From Symsagittifera roscoffensis (Eukaryota; Xenacoelomorpha; Acoela; Convolutidae), in contig NC_087065.1 in NCBI RefSeq assembly GCF_963678635.1, forward strand, positions 49,982,952-50,046,951: a stretch of 64,000 bases of DNA, in the 5' to 3' direction. Numbering within the stretch: position 1 is the stretch's first letter; each line of letters starts with the position of its first letter. Made by a program: the position numbers and the translations under genes. Below the pieces are notes generated by a model. That model saw nothing but the letters and a program-made list of their open reading frames with translations, had not been told where the DNA came from and ran no database searches. Shown in pieces: positions 22,291 through 33,529 of this stretch.

Positions 22291-22890
22291 CAGCATTAAG
22301 ACGTTTACTGAGTCAGAATAACGATTTTGTCTGGACGACGAATTGCGAGAACGCGTTTCAACAATTAAAATTGCTAGTGAAAAACATTGTAGAACTTAGA
22401 CATTTCGATATTCACCGTGAAACTAGGAAAATTTGCGATGCTAGTCTTGATGGCCTTGGGGATGTGTTAGAACAGTACAGCGCCTCCGGATGGCACCCAA
22501 TTTCGTTTGCGTCACGGTATCTCAATCCGTCCGAGAAAAAGTATTCTACAAACGAGTTAGAATTACTCGCGGTAGTATGGGCTACGGAACATTTTCGAAA
22601 ATATATCTATGGACGTTATTTTACGGTTATATCAGATCACAAGGCGTTGCTTTCACTAGTAAATTCTTTAGCCGGTTGACTCGATGGTACGATCGCTTAG
22701 TACCCGATGATTTCAAAGTTGAACATAGACAGGGATCAAAAATGGGAATGGCAGACTATTTGTCTCGGTTTCCATCTGCAGCGGCGCCCGAGACAAGTTA
22801 TTACGATGAAAATTTTACAGTAGCGAAAATAAAAACGATCAACGATGCATTGAAACCTAAGGACCAGTTAAAGCCTGGGGTCAAAAAGTG
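22266..22890 (+). pseudogene. Gypsy copy A RNase H relic
   Basis: RNase H of Ty3/gypsy type: CDASLDGLGDVL, SRYLNPSEKKYSTNELELLA and FTVISDHKALLSL, then a frame change into TRWYDRLVPDDFKVEHRQGS and GMADYLSRFP, the usual end of the domain. Most of this is deleted in copy B. Confidence 0.85.
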
Positions 22891-22983
22891 AATCAAATTA
22901 AGAAAAATCCGACGGCAGAGGGCGGACGGTCATGTTTCTACTCAAAGAGAAAAAATGTATCCAATGAAATTGAAAGAAAGGCT

Positions 22984-23075
22984 AAATATGCAAATATTCA
23001 CCGTGAGCACAAGCGCTCACTAGAGGGCGAGGTTACATGTAACCGACGGTTAACCAATCAGAATCGAGATATTTG
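22984..23075. repeat. Inverted-repeat island in the RNase H-IN linker
   Basis: Bounded by GCAAATATT and GATATTTGC, with an internal hairpin GTGAGC/GCTCAC (loop ACAAGC) and the palindrome GGTTACATGTAACC. It also contains TTAACCAATCAGAATCGAGA, found again in the small MITE at 53529. Could be an old nested MITE. Present in copy B at 32958-33052. Confidence 0.45.
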
Positions 23076-23597
23076 CAGACCGGCGTAAATATGCCAATTC
23101 CGAAGGGAGAAAATCAGACGTAGTTCTCAGTACGTAAACTCAAGTTGTGAAGAAAAAATTACGAATTTGTCATCGATAAATTCACCCGAGAAAAGCGATC
23201 CGACAACGCCTTCCAAAAACCCCTCCGAAAAGCCGATACATGTCGGCGGAAACTAGTCCGAAAACCCAAGTTGGCGGAAAGAAGGTCCGAAAACCCTTCC
23301 GAAAAGCGATCCGAAAATCCCTTCCGCTATTGTCAATACCTCCACTCATTCCGGAAATGTAAACCTCAATGCAGTTTTAAATCGATTAAACCAGCCGCCG
23401 TGTTTAAGTTCTGATTCTGATATAGAAGTAAAACCGCCGGATAAAGTTATTCCGAAACCGACTATTTCGAAAATTTCCTTTCCCCATCAGTTCCCCGGTT
23501 CATCTTATCCCCTTGTGAAAGTTATAAATGGATTTAATCAATAGTGCCTACTGATAGTCGAGTAGTTAAAAAAATTGATTAATCTCAGATTTTAAAT

Positions 23598-25070
23598 TTG
23601 AAATTAATCGAAGCCAACCTAGAAAAGGACCCAATAAGCGACGCGATCCGAGATAAGAACCCACGGGCCAAGGACATCGTTACTAGATTGGGGCAATATT
23701 ACGCTGAACATTACAACGACTTCGCTGTGCGCGAAAACTGCTTATGGATGGATGGCCGGCTGGCCACACCGAAGGATATGTCGTTAGCAGTACTAAACCA
23801 ATTGCATCACAACCATCATGGGCGGGATAAAATGTTTGCGGCGGCGAATGACGTCTGGATACCTCTGATGCATAGGGACCTTGCGGCCACAGCCAAATAT
23901 TGTAAAAGCTGCCTAGGAGCAGCTAAAAATCTTAAACCGGACATTGCAAAAAATGATATGGGGGACACCTATGTGCCCAGGGAATCTAATGAATTGATTC
24001 AATTAGATTTCTGGGTCCGGTAAATTATGTACGGGGTCGAAAGAAATATGTTCTAGTAGCAGTAGATACGTTTTCGCATTGGCCGTCGGCTTATGTCTGT
24101 TCCAGTAACAAGTCCAAAAATGTATTAAAATTCCTAAGGAAGTACTTAAATAAACATGGGCACCCAAGGAAATTACACATGGATTGGGCAACTGGGTTCT
24201 TCTCGAATGAAATACAAAAATTCTGTGATTATGAGCGCATTGAACTTATAAAATTTCCTGTTAAGGATCACCGTGCTACGGGGATGGTCGAAAGGACAAT
24301 TGGCTCATTAAAAAACTACGTTCTCACATATCTCCAGGAAAACAAAAACTATAAATTTGGAATAATGATATCCCGTGCCCTGAGCGCCTTACGATTCGTG
24401 CCGCATTATAAGACTGGGCTAACGCCATTTGAGGCCTACCATAAAAGAGAAGCAAATACGGCCCTTCGAAATTTGACAAAAAAACCATCATTGAAAATAT
24501 AAATTGGAAAAATGTCATTAACCAGAAATTATCTTGTTTAGACAAGGCGAGTGGTCTACCTGATGTGGAATTCAATCTCGATTGGAAGAAACTTAGTGAC
24601 CTCGTGTACGCCCCGGAATACCCTAAAACCCCAAGGGTTTTGGATGAGATTGACCTGATTGAGACAGACGCGGAAAAAGACCAATTAGACGTGGACACTA
24701 AGGCCACAGTGTTGGTGGATCCCAAGGCACGAGAGTTGCCTAAGGCACCAGAGTGGTTAAAGCGACACAAAACCAGTACCACGACGGTATACCAGAAGAC
24801 CGGGAAAACGGACCCAAACGACCCAAGAAGGTATAAACGTTTACCACACAAAATTGAAAAATTAACGAAACACACGGTGCAAATGAAAAAAGGGTCGTTA
24901 CTAAGGCGAAGTAGTGTTTCATTTAGATCGGCGGTTAAAGAAAGCCGAATTGAGAAGGGGATCGACGCTAGCAACCCGGGTCCAAGCAAGCCTACGAAGC
25001 ATAAAAGGCAAGCGGAGAAGGACCAATTAGAAATGGAACAAGCGCGGAAAACGAAGAAAACCGAATAGTC
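23598..25070 (+). pseudogene. Gypsy copy A integrase with charged tail
   Basis: The integrase has an H-H-C-C zinc-binding region (LHHNHHGRDK ... CKSC) and a DDE core: LDFW (Asp codon 24006), HMDWATGF (24182) and MVERTIGS (Glu codon 24290). A single-base loss after LDFW breaks the frame; a second break lies at ~24500. The downstream open segment 24565-25068 is Lys/Glu-rich, and further frame-broken RRSTRQRRRV-like sequence continues to ~25370. The tail is probably an IN C-terminal extension, not an env gene (no signal peptide or membrane segment seen). Confidence 0.85.
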
Positions 25071-25531
25071 GAATACAGCGAAGACGAAGATATGGAACGA
25101 GCGTGAAAAACGAGGAAAAGCCGAAAAGTCGAGTACAGCGAGGACGAAAGCGACGAAGATGAGGATAGTAAATGAGCAGTCGTGGGTCGAGCGGGCGCAT
25201 CCGAGAAAACTGCAGTTTTAACGGCAGCGAGCGGAGAGAACGAACCGTCGGGAACGGACAGAGAACAGACACCGAAAACCGTCGGTAAAAGGAAGCTGGA
25301 TGAGGAGGCAACGCGCAGATCGACGCGACAACGGAGACGAGTCGACAAAATAGTGGAGTGATGATTCACCGGATTGAGCACAAAGGAGAGATGAAAAAAA
25401 CTTAGGTTGAGATTTGGCAAGCATGCCTTACACTCAAGTTGAAACTAAAACTGTTCATTAAAACTTTGGCTACTTTGATGAGTCGATTAGTTTTACATCT
25501 ACGATCTAAAATTTGTTTGTGGTTACCCGAA

Positions 25532-25742
25532 TGAGATAGGGACCAGTTTGAGTTTATGTAAGTTGTATAAGTTTGTTTCTTTTCTGTCTGGGGACCTGCT
25601 GTCGTGACCTTGCGATCTCTATTGTCCGGTACAAACTAAAACAGAACGCTGCAGTAAGATTTAGAATTGATGCCTTACGGTTGCTTTATAATTAAAGTTA
25701 AACAACTACTCTTTCTATACTATACAATACACTACTTCAACA
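25532..25742 (+). repeat. Gypsy copy A 3' LTR
   Basis: TGAGATAGGGACC...ACTACTTCAACA, followed by the GTAA duplication. There is no clear polypurine tract immediately upstream; the nearest purine run is at about 25383-25400. Confidence 0.9.
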
Positions 25743-25889
25743 GTAAGAACTGGATCTTTCTCAGATTTGGGTCATGGCCATGCAATCTAACTTGCGATCT
25801 ACATTCTCGCCTTTGAGTTAGACTAAAACGCTAAATGTTGAGACTGGTTTTCCTCGACAGCGAGGTTTTACTTTTATCTTTTCAAACAC

Positions 25890-26204
25890 GATCAAAAAAG
25901 ACTGAGAGTTTTTATTAAGATGAGTTTCTCAAATGCATCTGACATTTGCTTAAGGTAGATGAGCTCGAGAGGGGAGGTAATTGGAAAACAGCCGAATAAA
26001 ATAGAAGAAAATAGCAACTGTTGAAAAACAGCAGATGGAAGACTAATTGGCCGATACTTGAGTGAATAGTTTTTAACACCATCTTTGAATAAGGCAATTA
26101 CCTTGGCAAGCTTGAATGAATCAGGTAAAAATTCCTCATCAACACACTTGCTAAAGCAGGATGCTAGATACTGGCTGATGACTGGTGCACACAATTTCAA
26201 TAAT
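25890..26204 (-). pseudogene. LINE-type reverse transcriptase fragment (minus)
   Basis: The minus-strand ORF reads KLCAPVISQYLASCFSKCVD, then LPDSFKLAKVIALFKDG and KYRPISL, the well-known N-terminal RT region of non-LTR elements (CR1/jockey-like). It is truncated, and is the inverted partner of the fragment starting at 26231. Confidence 0.75.
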
Positions 26205-26230
26205 CTGTTTGTGACTGTATATCAAACGAA

Positions 26231-26745
26231 ATGTTGAAAATGTGTGCACCAGTCATCAGAGAGTGTCTAGCATTCTGCTTTAACAAGTGCATTGATAAGG
26301 AGCTTTTTCCTGATTCTTTCAAGCTTGCCGAGGTAATTGCATTGGTTAAAAAAGGTGTAAAGAGCAATCAGTCTAAATATCGGCCAATTAATTTTCTATC
26401 TACAATATGCAAAAGGTTTGAGAGAAGCTTCTATCTACAATAAGCAAAGCATTGATGCTTTCTTCTATTAAAAAACATGATGTTTTGATTAAAGAACAGT
26501 TCGCGTTCAGAGAAAAGCATTCTTGTGCTCATGCAATAACACGAATCACGAAGTTGAAAAAAATTGATAAAAAATTGGGATGGTCCTGTTTATTGATCTA
26601 CGCACAGCAATTGACACTGTCAATCCTGATATTCTGCTGTCAAAACTTGAAATTATTTTGAGAACTTACTTGACTAGCAGAAAACAGTATATAGTAAAAA
26701 TTCAAGATGAATCACGTAACAGCATTTTACCGCCGAGCAGCTGAC
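26231..26745 (+). pseudogene. LINE-type reverse transcriptase fragment (plus)
   Basis: Contains KMCAPVIRECLAFCFNKCID, FPDSFKLAEVIALVKKG and KYRPINFLST, then (after frame breaks) KEQFAFREKHSCAHAI and a decayed motif A region. Truncated where the BEL/Pao LTR starts. Together with 25890-26204 it forms a large imperfect inverted repeat centred near 26217 (CTGGTGCACACA ... TGTGTGCACCAG). Confidence 0.75.
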
Positions 26746-26746
26746 C

Positions 26747-27425
26747 TGTTAATTTGGTTCATTTTGCCAGTGAATACATTTAACATTTACATACAACTTT
26801 TTATATTATTATAATAGCCTGAGGCATCTATGACTGCGATCTGGATTTGACCAACACTACTTAATAGAATTTTGGGGTGGTACTGGGAGAGATAAAAGAT
26901 TTTTGACTAGCTAGTGAAAGTAACTAAATTGAGAATAAATTTTAAATAGATTACAAAAAGTGGGACAACTTGATACAATACTTGCTCGATCAAAAACTGC
27001 TCAAAGTCTGCAACCAACATTTTTCAATTCTCAAATTTTACAAGCAAAGTCTAAGAAATTGTTTTTTTTTAAGTCAGATTCCTTCTAATTGTATTATAAT
27101 CGTAATTGTATATGTCTCAAGTTAATAAAACATGTTGTTTAATTGGGCCTGAATTTTTAATAACCCTGATTGGAAACTCTTAACAGAAAAATAACAAATT
27201 AAATCTCGCATCAGAAAAAATTCCTTAGAAACTGAACCTCTAAGATAAAAAGGATTTAAAATTTAATGACAGTTGATCATGCTGGAAAATAGGCCTCCAC
27301 TTTAATGGTAACAGGAAGCAGTTTGCAAAAAAAAATTGAAAAAAGATTTCAAAAATTAATTGATTGAATGTTTCCATTTGCACGCCAAATGGTAACAGTA
27401 TTTCTTCTTTGAAAAAAATCATTAT
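26747..27425 (+). repeat. BEL/Pao LTR in unit 1 (no internal region)
   Basis: Homologous to 36626-37308 and, more distantly, to 43109-43750. It begins near TGTTAATTTGGTTCATTTTG and includes AGCCTGAGGCATCTATGACT and GACAACTTGATACAA. It ends at the duplication junction, directly against the start of unit 2. LTR limits are approximate, since similarity extends ~20 bp upstream of the TG. Confidence 0.7.
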
Positions 27426-27432
27426 CCTTAAT

Positions 27433-28934
27433 GCCCTGAAAGTTTGAACAGCCTTTTAAGGTCTATGGAGCAGCAATAACATGAAAAAATTAAATTTAGT
27501 GAACAAGAACAAATTTTTTTAATTTGATTTTTTTTCTGAAAAACATCCACCCACACGCCATATTAAGTACAAAACGATAGATGTTACTCGGAGGCGGAGC
27601 AAAAAGCAGAGGGTCTAAGAGCAGAATGGTTCCAAGAGCAGAAAAACAGAAAAATAATATTTTTTTATGATGATTTATACGCGCTAATTGTTAAAACAAT
27701 TATTAGAATCGTCATTATTACCTAGAAAATGAATAAAATATGGAATAATTGATTAAATTTATCAGTTTTTTAAATTGAGTTTTTTAAAAACAAATCAATC
27801 AATTTATTCAAACTATGCATGAACTATTGCTTCTTTGGTAAAATTAACAATTCTTATACGTAATTTACCGATTAGCTTATAAAATTTGATATTTTTCTGT
27901 TTTTGTGCTCTCGGACCCATTTTCCATTTATACCATTCTTCTTTTTGATTGGCCACCATTTTGCTTTTAGTAACAAATCAATTATGGCAAATAAGCTTCC
28001 TTCAACCAATTTGGAATAATTTCTAAGACGGATTAAATCTCCGCTAACGCGTTAATAGCGCGAAATCTATCGCGCGTTATTTGTCCCAAATTGGCCAAAA
28101 GGTCAATCTTTAAACCCCCATAACTTCAGGGAAAACAATCAGAAGTGAAATATTGTTTTAAAATTAAGCACAAGACAAGGATACCTTTTGAATGATACAG
28201 AAAATTCAATCAAAAATGACTAGTTAAAAAATCCAAATTTGTCTGAAGAACAAAACCACACCGAGCATAAATGTTCCGTTACTTTCGATACGAAAGTCTG
28301 AACAATCAATAATTCCACTTGAACTGATGCAGGCAATTTGCTCTTTTTAATGCGACTCATGGTAAACCAGTTTCAAATTATGTACATATGTATTTTATAT
28401 AGCGTATGGCGTAAGAAAAAGATGGATAAACAAATAGGTTGCATTTTTGTTGAAGTATTTGATCAATTTTGAAAAACGTTGTCATCGAACTTAAACCGCA
28501 ATCAGAAAACTCACAATTTTGCCTTGATACGAGCAATCATGTTGAAATTCTAAAAACTGTAAGAATTATAGACTGAAAAATGATCGAAATGATTCAAATT
28601 TAGTTTTTAGCGTGTGAGCATGAAAATCAACGTCTATTTTCAGAAACTTAAGGCCCCAAAGTTTCCATTCCGACTGCCCTAAATTAGTCTGGAATAGCCT
28701 TTGCTCAAGAAAGTTTGATGAGTGAATATGAGCAGCTTGCTTATTTCAATAAAATTTGAAACGTTTTCAAGTTTGGAATGATTCGCCACGGACGTAAATT
28801 AGAGTGATCAGTTTAAACGCTTTCAATCGAATATGAGTGAGTCCATGTACATGACTTAAACGGCAATACTCAAACTCTCACATGTTTATCAAAAAAATGC
28901 AGAACGATCAAAAACTAAGAAATAAATCGATGTA
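27433..28934 (-). repeat. Unit 2 copy of family X, MITE M1 and flank
   Basis: Same arrangement as 15023-16536. MITE M1 lies at about 27595-27962 (CGGAGGCGGAGC... to ...TTGGCCACC), splitting the minus-strand family X copy. The 9-bp TSD is still partly visible (TGTTACTC / ATTTTGCT). Confidence 0.8.
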
Positions 28935-28938
28935 TTCA

Positions 28939-29147
28939 CCGGGAAGATCAAGTTAACATCCTCCCCCTCCCCAAACAGACCAAGTTAAGATCCTCCAACC
29001 CAGCGCTGAATTTAAATTAAATTTGCTAAGCGCTGCATGTAAAACGCTCGGTTCTGATTGGCTGAAAAATCCTACCGTAGAACCAACTTAACATCCTCCG
29101 CCCTAAACGTGCTTAGGGATGAGGATGTTAACTTGGTCCCACCGGGG
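28939..29147. mobile_element. MITE Z, unit 2 copy
   Basis: Same ends and flanking TTCA as the copy at 16541-16749; it is a by-product of the segmental duplication. Confidence 0.6.
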
Positions 29148-29316
29148 TTCATGTGGTTTTTTGGGAAGCCTCACTTTGATCTCTAAAATTTGTCCGAATA
29201 AACAAAGCCCCAAAAAGAAATTTTCCTCTGGTTTCATTTGAACCAAAACAAAAAGATTAGCCGGTCGCCGTAGAAAATTATGGGAAAAACTTATTTTTTC
29301 ATATGGTAAGGGGTAA

Positions 29317-29524
29317 TGAGATAGGGACCAGTTTGAGTTTATGTATTTTATATAAGTTTGTTTCCTTTCTGTTTGGGGAATTGCTGTCGTAACCTTGCGA
29401 TCTCTATCGTCCGGTACGAACTAAAACAGAACGCTGTAAGATTTAGATTTGATGCCTTACGGTTGCTTTACAATTAAAGTTAAACAACTAGCCTTTCTAT
29501 ACTATACAATACACTACTTCAACT
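29317..29524 (+). repeat. Gypsy copy B 5' LTR
   Basis: Starts TGAGATAGGGACC and ends ACTACTTCAACT. The PBS-like sequence after it has decayed to TAGCGCTGTCAGCGG. Confidence 0.88.
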
Positions 29525-29539
29525 TAGCGCTGTCAGCGG

Positions 29540-30490
29540 AACGAAAAGGTGGGGGGAAAAATCCGCTTAATATAGTATCATTCTGGGACGCACGGACGCC
29601 AAAACCCCCTATCTATTGCGAGGAGTGGATCATAAAGTTCCACTGGGGCATGATCGCAAAACATGACATTGACCCTGATGATTTTTATTTTGCGCGTACG
29701 TTAAATGGGGCGGCCATTGTAGCGTTGCCAGAGGATGTAAATGGGAAAAATCGTATCGAGTCGGAGAAATAGTTGAAGTCTAACCTATATCTCTGTATTG
29801 GAGACGAAGCGCAACGGATATTTAAAACCAGAAAACCGGCGGTAAATGTTAAAACGGAAAGGTACCCACGGGTATTGGACGAAATGCAAAATTTCGACGA
29901 AATGTGACCCATGAAAGGGGACTGTTCTATGGAAGAAAGCAGAGGGAAAATTAAACGTTTGTGAAATTCTAAGCGGAATTAAGTGCTGTTGCGGGCAGGT
30001 GTGATTTTGCAAACGCGGCCGAAAATGTTCGTGATATTTTTATTATGAACATGCGGGAATCGGATTGCTGAAGAGAATTATCACGTTTAACAAAGATACC
30101 AGAGGAAGTTTATAGACTCGCACTGTCGTTTGAGCGAGGTGAACGTGCATATAAATCCTACACCGGAAAACCAGCTTCGTCCGTGCCGCCGATAACTATC
30201 AAACAAAAGCCAGTTAATAATATTCGAAGGGGACAGGGGTATTTCAGAGGTCGAGTACGTGGGACACGCGGCGGATATACCCAAGGATCAAGTAGTGGGG
30301 GCGGCGGAAACAACCGTAGCTGTTATAATTGTAATGCGCCGAATTTTACTCTCGATTATTTTGCTAGTTGTCCTGCAAAGGGAGCTACATGTAATGCGGG
30401 TCGGAAATTGGGACATTTTGAACGCACATGCAGGGGAGTTAGAAGAAGTACTAACCAATGGAGAGGACGAAGACGAGTCGGACTGGTGAG
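29540..30490 (+). pseudogene. Gypsy copy B gag relic
   Basis: Same gag as copy A: EEWIIKFHWGMIAKHDIDPD, a stop after SEK at 29770, further breaks to ~30080, then the Gly/Arg-rich region (RRGQGYFRGRVRGTRGGYTQ) and the zinc-knuckle region CYNCNAPNFTLDYF ... GHFERTCRGV open at 30183-30490. The second knuckle lacks one expected Cys. Confidence 0.8.
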
Positions 30491-31082
30491 GGATGAAAAT
30501 GAGCATCACCAGAGCATGCATAGTGTCGACAAAGTGGCGGAAGATCAAGTGGCATGGGTGAATCAGAAGGGAAGCAGGGATAATGAATCCATGACGTCAG
30601 GATCCGATGACTACATGGTGATGTCGATCAAGAAACAGAACGTGACGGAGCTGAAGATCCCAGGAGCCCGATTCCAGGTTGAGGTGTCGGGAAGGAAGAT
30701 GTGGCTGTGGATGGATAGCGGATCTGCAGTGACGATTTTAAGCATAACGGACCTGAAACCAACATTAGGTAAAACTAATAATCAGTTACAACCATCTCAA
30801 GATGAATTCTTGGACTACAATAACAACCAAATTCACATACTTGGGAAAGTAGCGGTGACGATGGCGTTGAACGGCAGGGCAGCTCCAGTGCAAGTGTCAG
30901 TAATATCTGGAAATCATCAGTCAATCCTTGGGCGCGATCTGATGGGTACCATAGGACTGGAGTTGGTTCAAAGAAGAATAATGATGGGAATCACGGGGAA
31001 GGGAGCTGTCAGGAAGAGGAGGAATACGATGAAAAACAAACATATTTCTGTAAGTTGTACCCAAATTTATTTACCAGAATAG
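30490..31082 (+). pseudogene. Gypsy copy B protease segment
   Basis: Fused in one open frame with the zinc-knuckle region (30183-31082). It has MDSGSAVTILSITDLKPTLG (Asp codon 30714-30716) and LGRDLMGTIG. This is the best-preserved gag-protease junction of the two copies. Confidence 0.8.
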
Positions 31083-31119
31083 GGAAAATCCGAAACGCTA
31101 AAGAAGATCTTTGAAAATC

Positions 31120-32480
31120 TAAAGCCGATACAACAAAAAAGGCGTCGGGTTCCTATCAGTCTACAAGATAAGGTAGACAAAGAAACTGATCGGTTGATAA
31201 AAGAAGGTCATATCACCAAATTACAAGAATGTTCGGATACATACTTTGTCTCCTCTATAGTAATCACAGTAAAAAAAGACGGAGGTATAAAATTGGCATT
31301 AGAATCAAGAGAACCGAACAAGCAGGTACACAAAAATAAGTACCAAATGCCAAATATTGACGAACTAGAAGACGGAATAAGTCAAATAATTGCAGAACGA
31401 AAAGCGGTAGATGTATATTTTACAACTTTGGATTTCACTTACGCGTACGGACAAGTTTCCTTAGAACAAAAGACAAACGAGCAATGCAATTTTTCACTAG
31501 TCGGCGGAAAATCGACGGGAACATATCGTTTTAAAAACGGTTTCTACGGGCTCACAATAATGCCGGCGGAGTTTCAAAAAGTCATTGATAATTTACTTAA
31601 GGAATTCCCTCAGGCAAATGCTTTCATCGACGATATCCTAATTGCGTCCAAGGTAACAAAAGTAGAGCATAATGCATTAATGGAAAAAATATTGAAGAAT
31701 TTGGATGTATCAAACGTTTCTTTGAAGTTACGGAATTGCGAATTTGCACAAACTGAGTGTGAATAGTTAGGGTTTCGAATAGGGAAAATCCGAGAAAATA
31801 TTTGAAAATCTAAAGCAGATACAACAAAAAGGCGTCGAGTTCCTATCAGTCTACAAGATAAGATAGACAAAGAAACTGATCGGTTGATAAAAGAAGGTCA
31901 TATCACCATATTACAAGAAATTTCAAATAAATACTTTGTCTCCCCTATAGTAATCACAGTAAAAAAAGACGAAAGTATAAAATTGGCATTAGAATAGAGA
32001 GAACCGAACAAGCAGATACACAAAAATAAGTACCAAATGGCAAATATTGACGAACTAGTTGACGGAGTAAGTCAAATAATTGCAGAACAAAAAGCGGTGG
32101 ATGTATATTTTACAACTTTGGATTTCATTTACGCGTACAGACAAGTTTCCTTAGAACAAAAGACGAGCGAGCAATGCAATTTTTCACTAGTCGGCGGAAA
32201 ATCGACGGGAACATATCGTTTTAAAAACCGTTTCTACGGGCTCACATCAATGCCGGCGGGAATTCAAAAAGTCATTGATAATTTACTTAAGGAATTCCCT
32301 CAGGCAAATGCTTTCACCGACGATATCCTAATTGCGTCCAAGGAAACAAAAAGAGAGCATATTGCGTCAATGGAAAAGATATTGAAGAAGTTGGACGTAT
32401 CAAATGTTTCTTTGAAGTTACAGAAAAGCGAGTTTGCAAAAACTGAGTGTGAATGGTTAGGGTTTTGAATAGGGGAAAGT
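31120..32480 (+). pseudogene. Gypsy copy B reverse transcriptase, two 690-bp units
   Basis: Units start at equivalent points 31152 and 31842, exactly 690 bp apart. Unit 1 is open at 31194-31766, unit 2 at 32037-32468; both carry a DDIL catalytic motif (FIDDIL in unit 1, FTDDIL in unit 2). Unit 1 resembles copy A units 2-4 (ECSD variant) and unit 2 resembles copy A unit 5 (EIS variant), so a two-unit state is ancestral. Confidence 0.88.
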
Positions 32481-32586
32481 GGCATCGCGCCATTAGTCCG
32501 GAAAACACAAAAGGTAGAAGATTTGAAAACCCCAAAATCTAGAAAGCAATTAAAATCATTAATGTGTTCGATGCACAGTTTGCAAA

Positions 32587-32868
32587 TTGCAGGCGTTGCT
32601 TACAGTATTAAATTCTTCCCCAAAAGGAAATAAAACATTCTTTAGCCGGTTGACTCGATGGTACGCTCGCTTAGTACCCTATGATTTCAAAGTTGAACAG
32701 AGAAAGGGGTCAAAAATGGGAATGGCAGACTATTTGTCTCGGTTTCCATCTGCAGCGGCGCCCGAGACAAGTTATTACGATGAAAATTTTACAGTAGCGA
32801 AAATAAAAACGATCAACGATGCATTGAAACCTAAGGACCAGTTAAAGCCTGGGGTCAAAAAGTGAATC
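32587..32868 (+). pseudogene. Gypsy copy B RNase H remnant
   Basis: Only the C-terminal end remains (SRLTRWYARLVPYDFKVEQR, GMADYLSRFPSAAAPE). About 0.4 kb present in copy A is missing. Confidence 0.8.
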
Positions 32869-33529
32869 AAATTAAGAAAAATCCGACGGCAGAGGGCGGA
32901 CGGTCATGTTTCTACTCAAAGAGAAAAAATGTATCCAATGAAATTGAAAGAAAGGCTAAATATGCAAATATTCACCGTGAGCACAAGCGCTCACTAGAGG
33001 GCGTGGTTACATGCAACCGACAGTTAACCAATCAGAATCGAGATATTTGCATACCGGCGTAAATATGCAAATTCCGAAGAAAAAATTACGAATATGTCAT
33101 CGATAAATTCACCTGAGAAAAGCGATCCGAAACCCCTTCCGAAAACTCCTCCAAAAAGCCGATACATGTTGGCGGAAACCAGTCCGAAAACCCAAGTCGG
33201 CGGAAAGATGGTCCAAAAACCCTTCCGAAAAGCGATCCGAAAACCCCTTCCGCTATTGTCAATACCTCCACTCATTCCGGAAATGTAAACCTCAATGCAG
33301 TTTTGAATCGATTAAACCAGCAGCCGTGTTTAAGTTCTGATTCTGATATAGAAGTAATACCGCCAGATAAAGTTATTCCGAAAGCGACTAACTCAAAAAT
33401 TTCATTTCCCCTTCAGTTCCCAGATTTATCTTATCCCCTTGTGCAAAGTTATAAATGGATTTAATCAAAAGTGCCTACTGATAGTCGAATAGTTAAAAAA
33501 ATTGAATAATTTGAGATTTTAAATTTGAA

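Larger units (their letters stand above)
16919..25742 (+). mobile_element. Ty3/gypsy LTR retrotransposon, copy A (defective)
   Basis: Full-length but dead element: 5' LTR 16919-17129, PBS-like site from 17130, gag, protease, reverse transcriptase, RNase H, a linker, integrase with a charged tail, 3' LTR 25532-25742. LTRs are 211 bp each, start TG and end CA. Flanking GTAA at 16915-16918 and 25743-25746 is a 4-bp target duplication. The order RT-RNase H-IN is Ty3/gypsy. Frameshifts and stops occur in every domain, and several are shared with copy B, so it was already inactive before the segmental duplication. Confidence 0.92.
15023..27425 (+). repeat. Segmental duplication, unit 1
   Basis: A 12.4-kb block collinear with 27433-37308 over its whole length: family X copy, MITE M1, MITE Z, gypsy element with both LTRs, LINE fragments and BEL/Pao LTR. 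Because unrelated flanking sequence and nested insertions are shared, these are duplicates of one locus, not two insertions. Unit 1 is ~2.5 kb longer, explained mainly by three extra 690-bp RT units and by an RNase H deletion in unit 2. Confidence 0.9.

Noticed and set aside
24565-25068. Envelope-like third gene of the gypsy element
   Set aside because: The segment is Lys/Glu-rich with no signal peptide or hydrophobic membrane segment and continues from integrase, so it is an integrase C-terminal tail.
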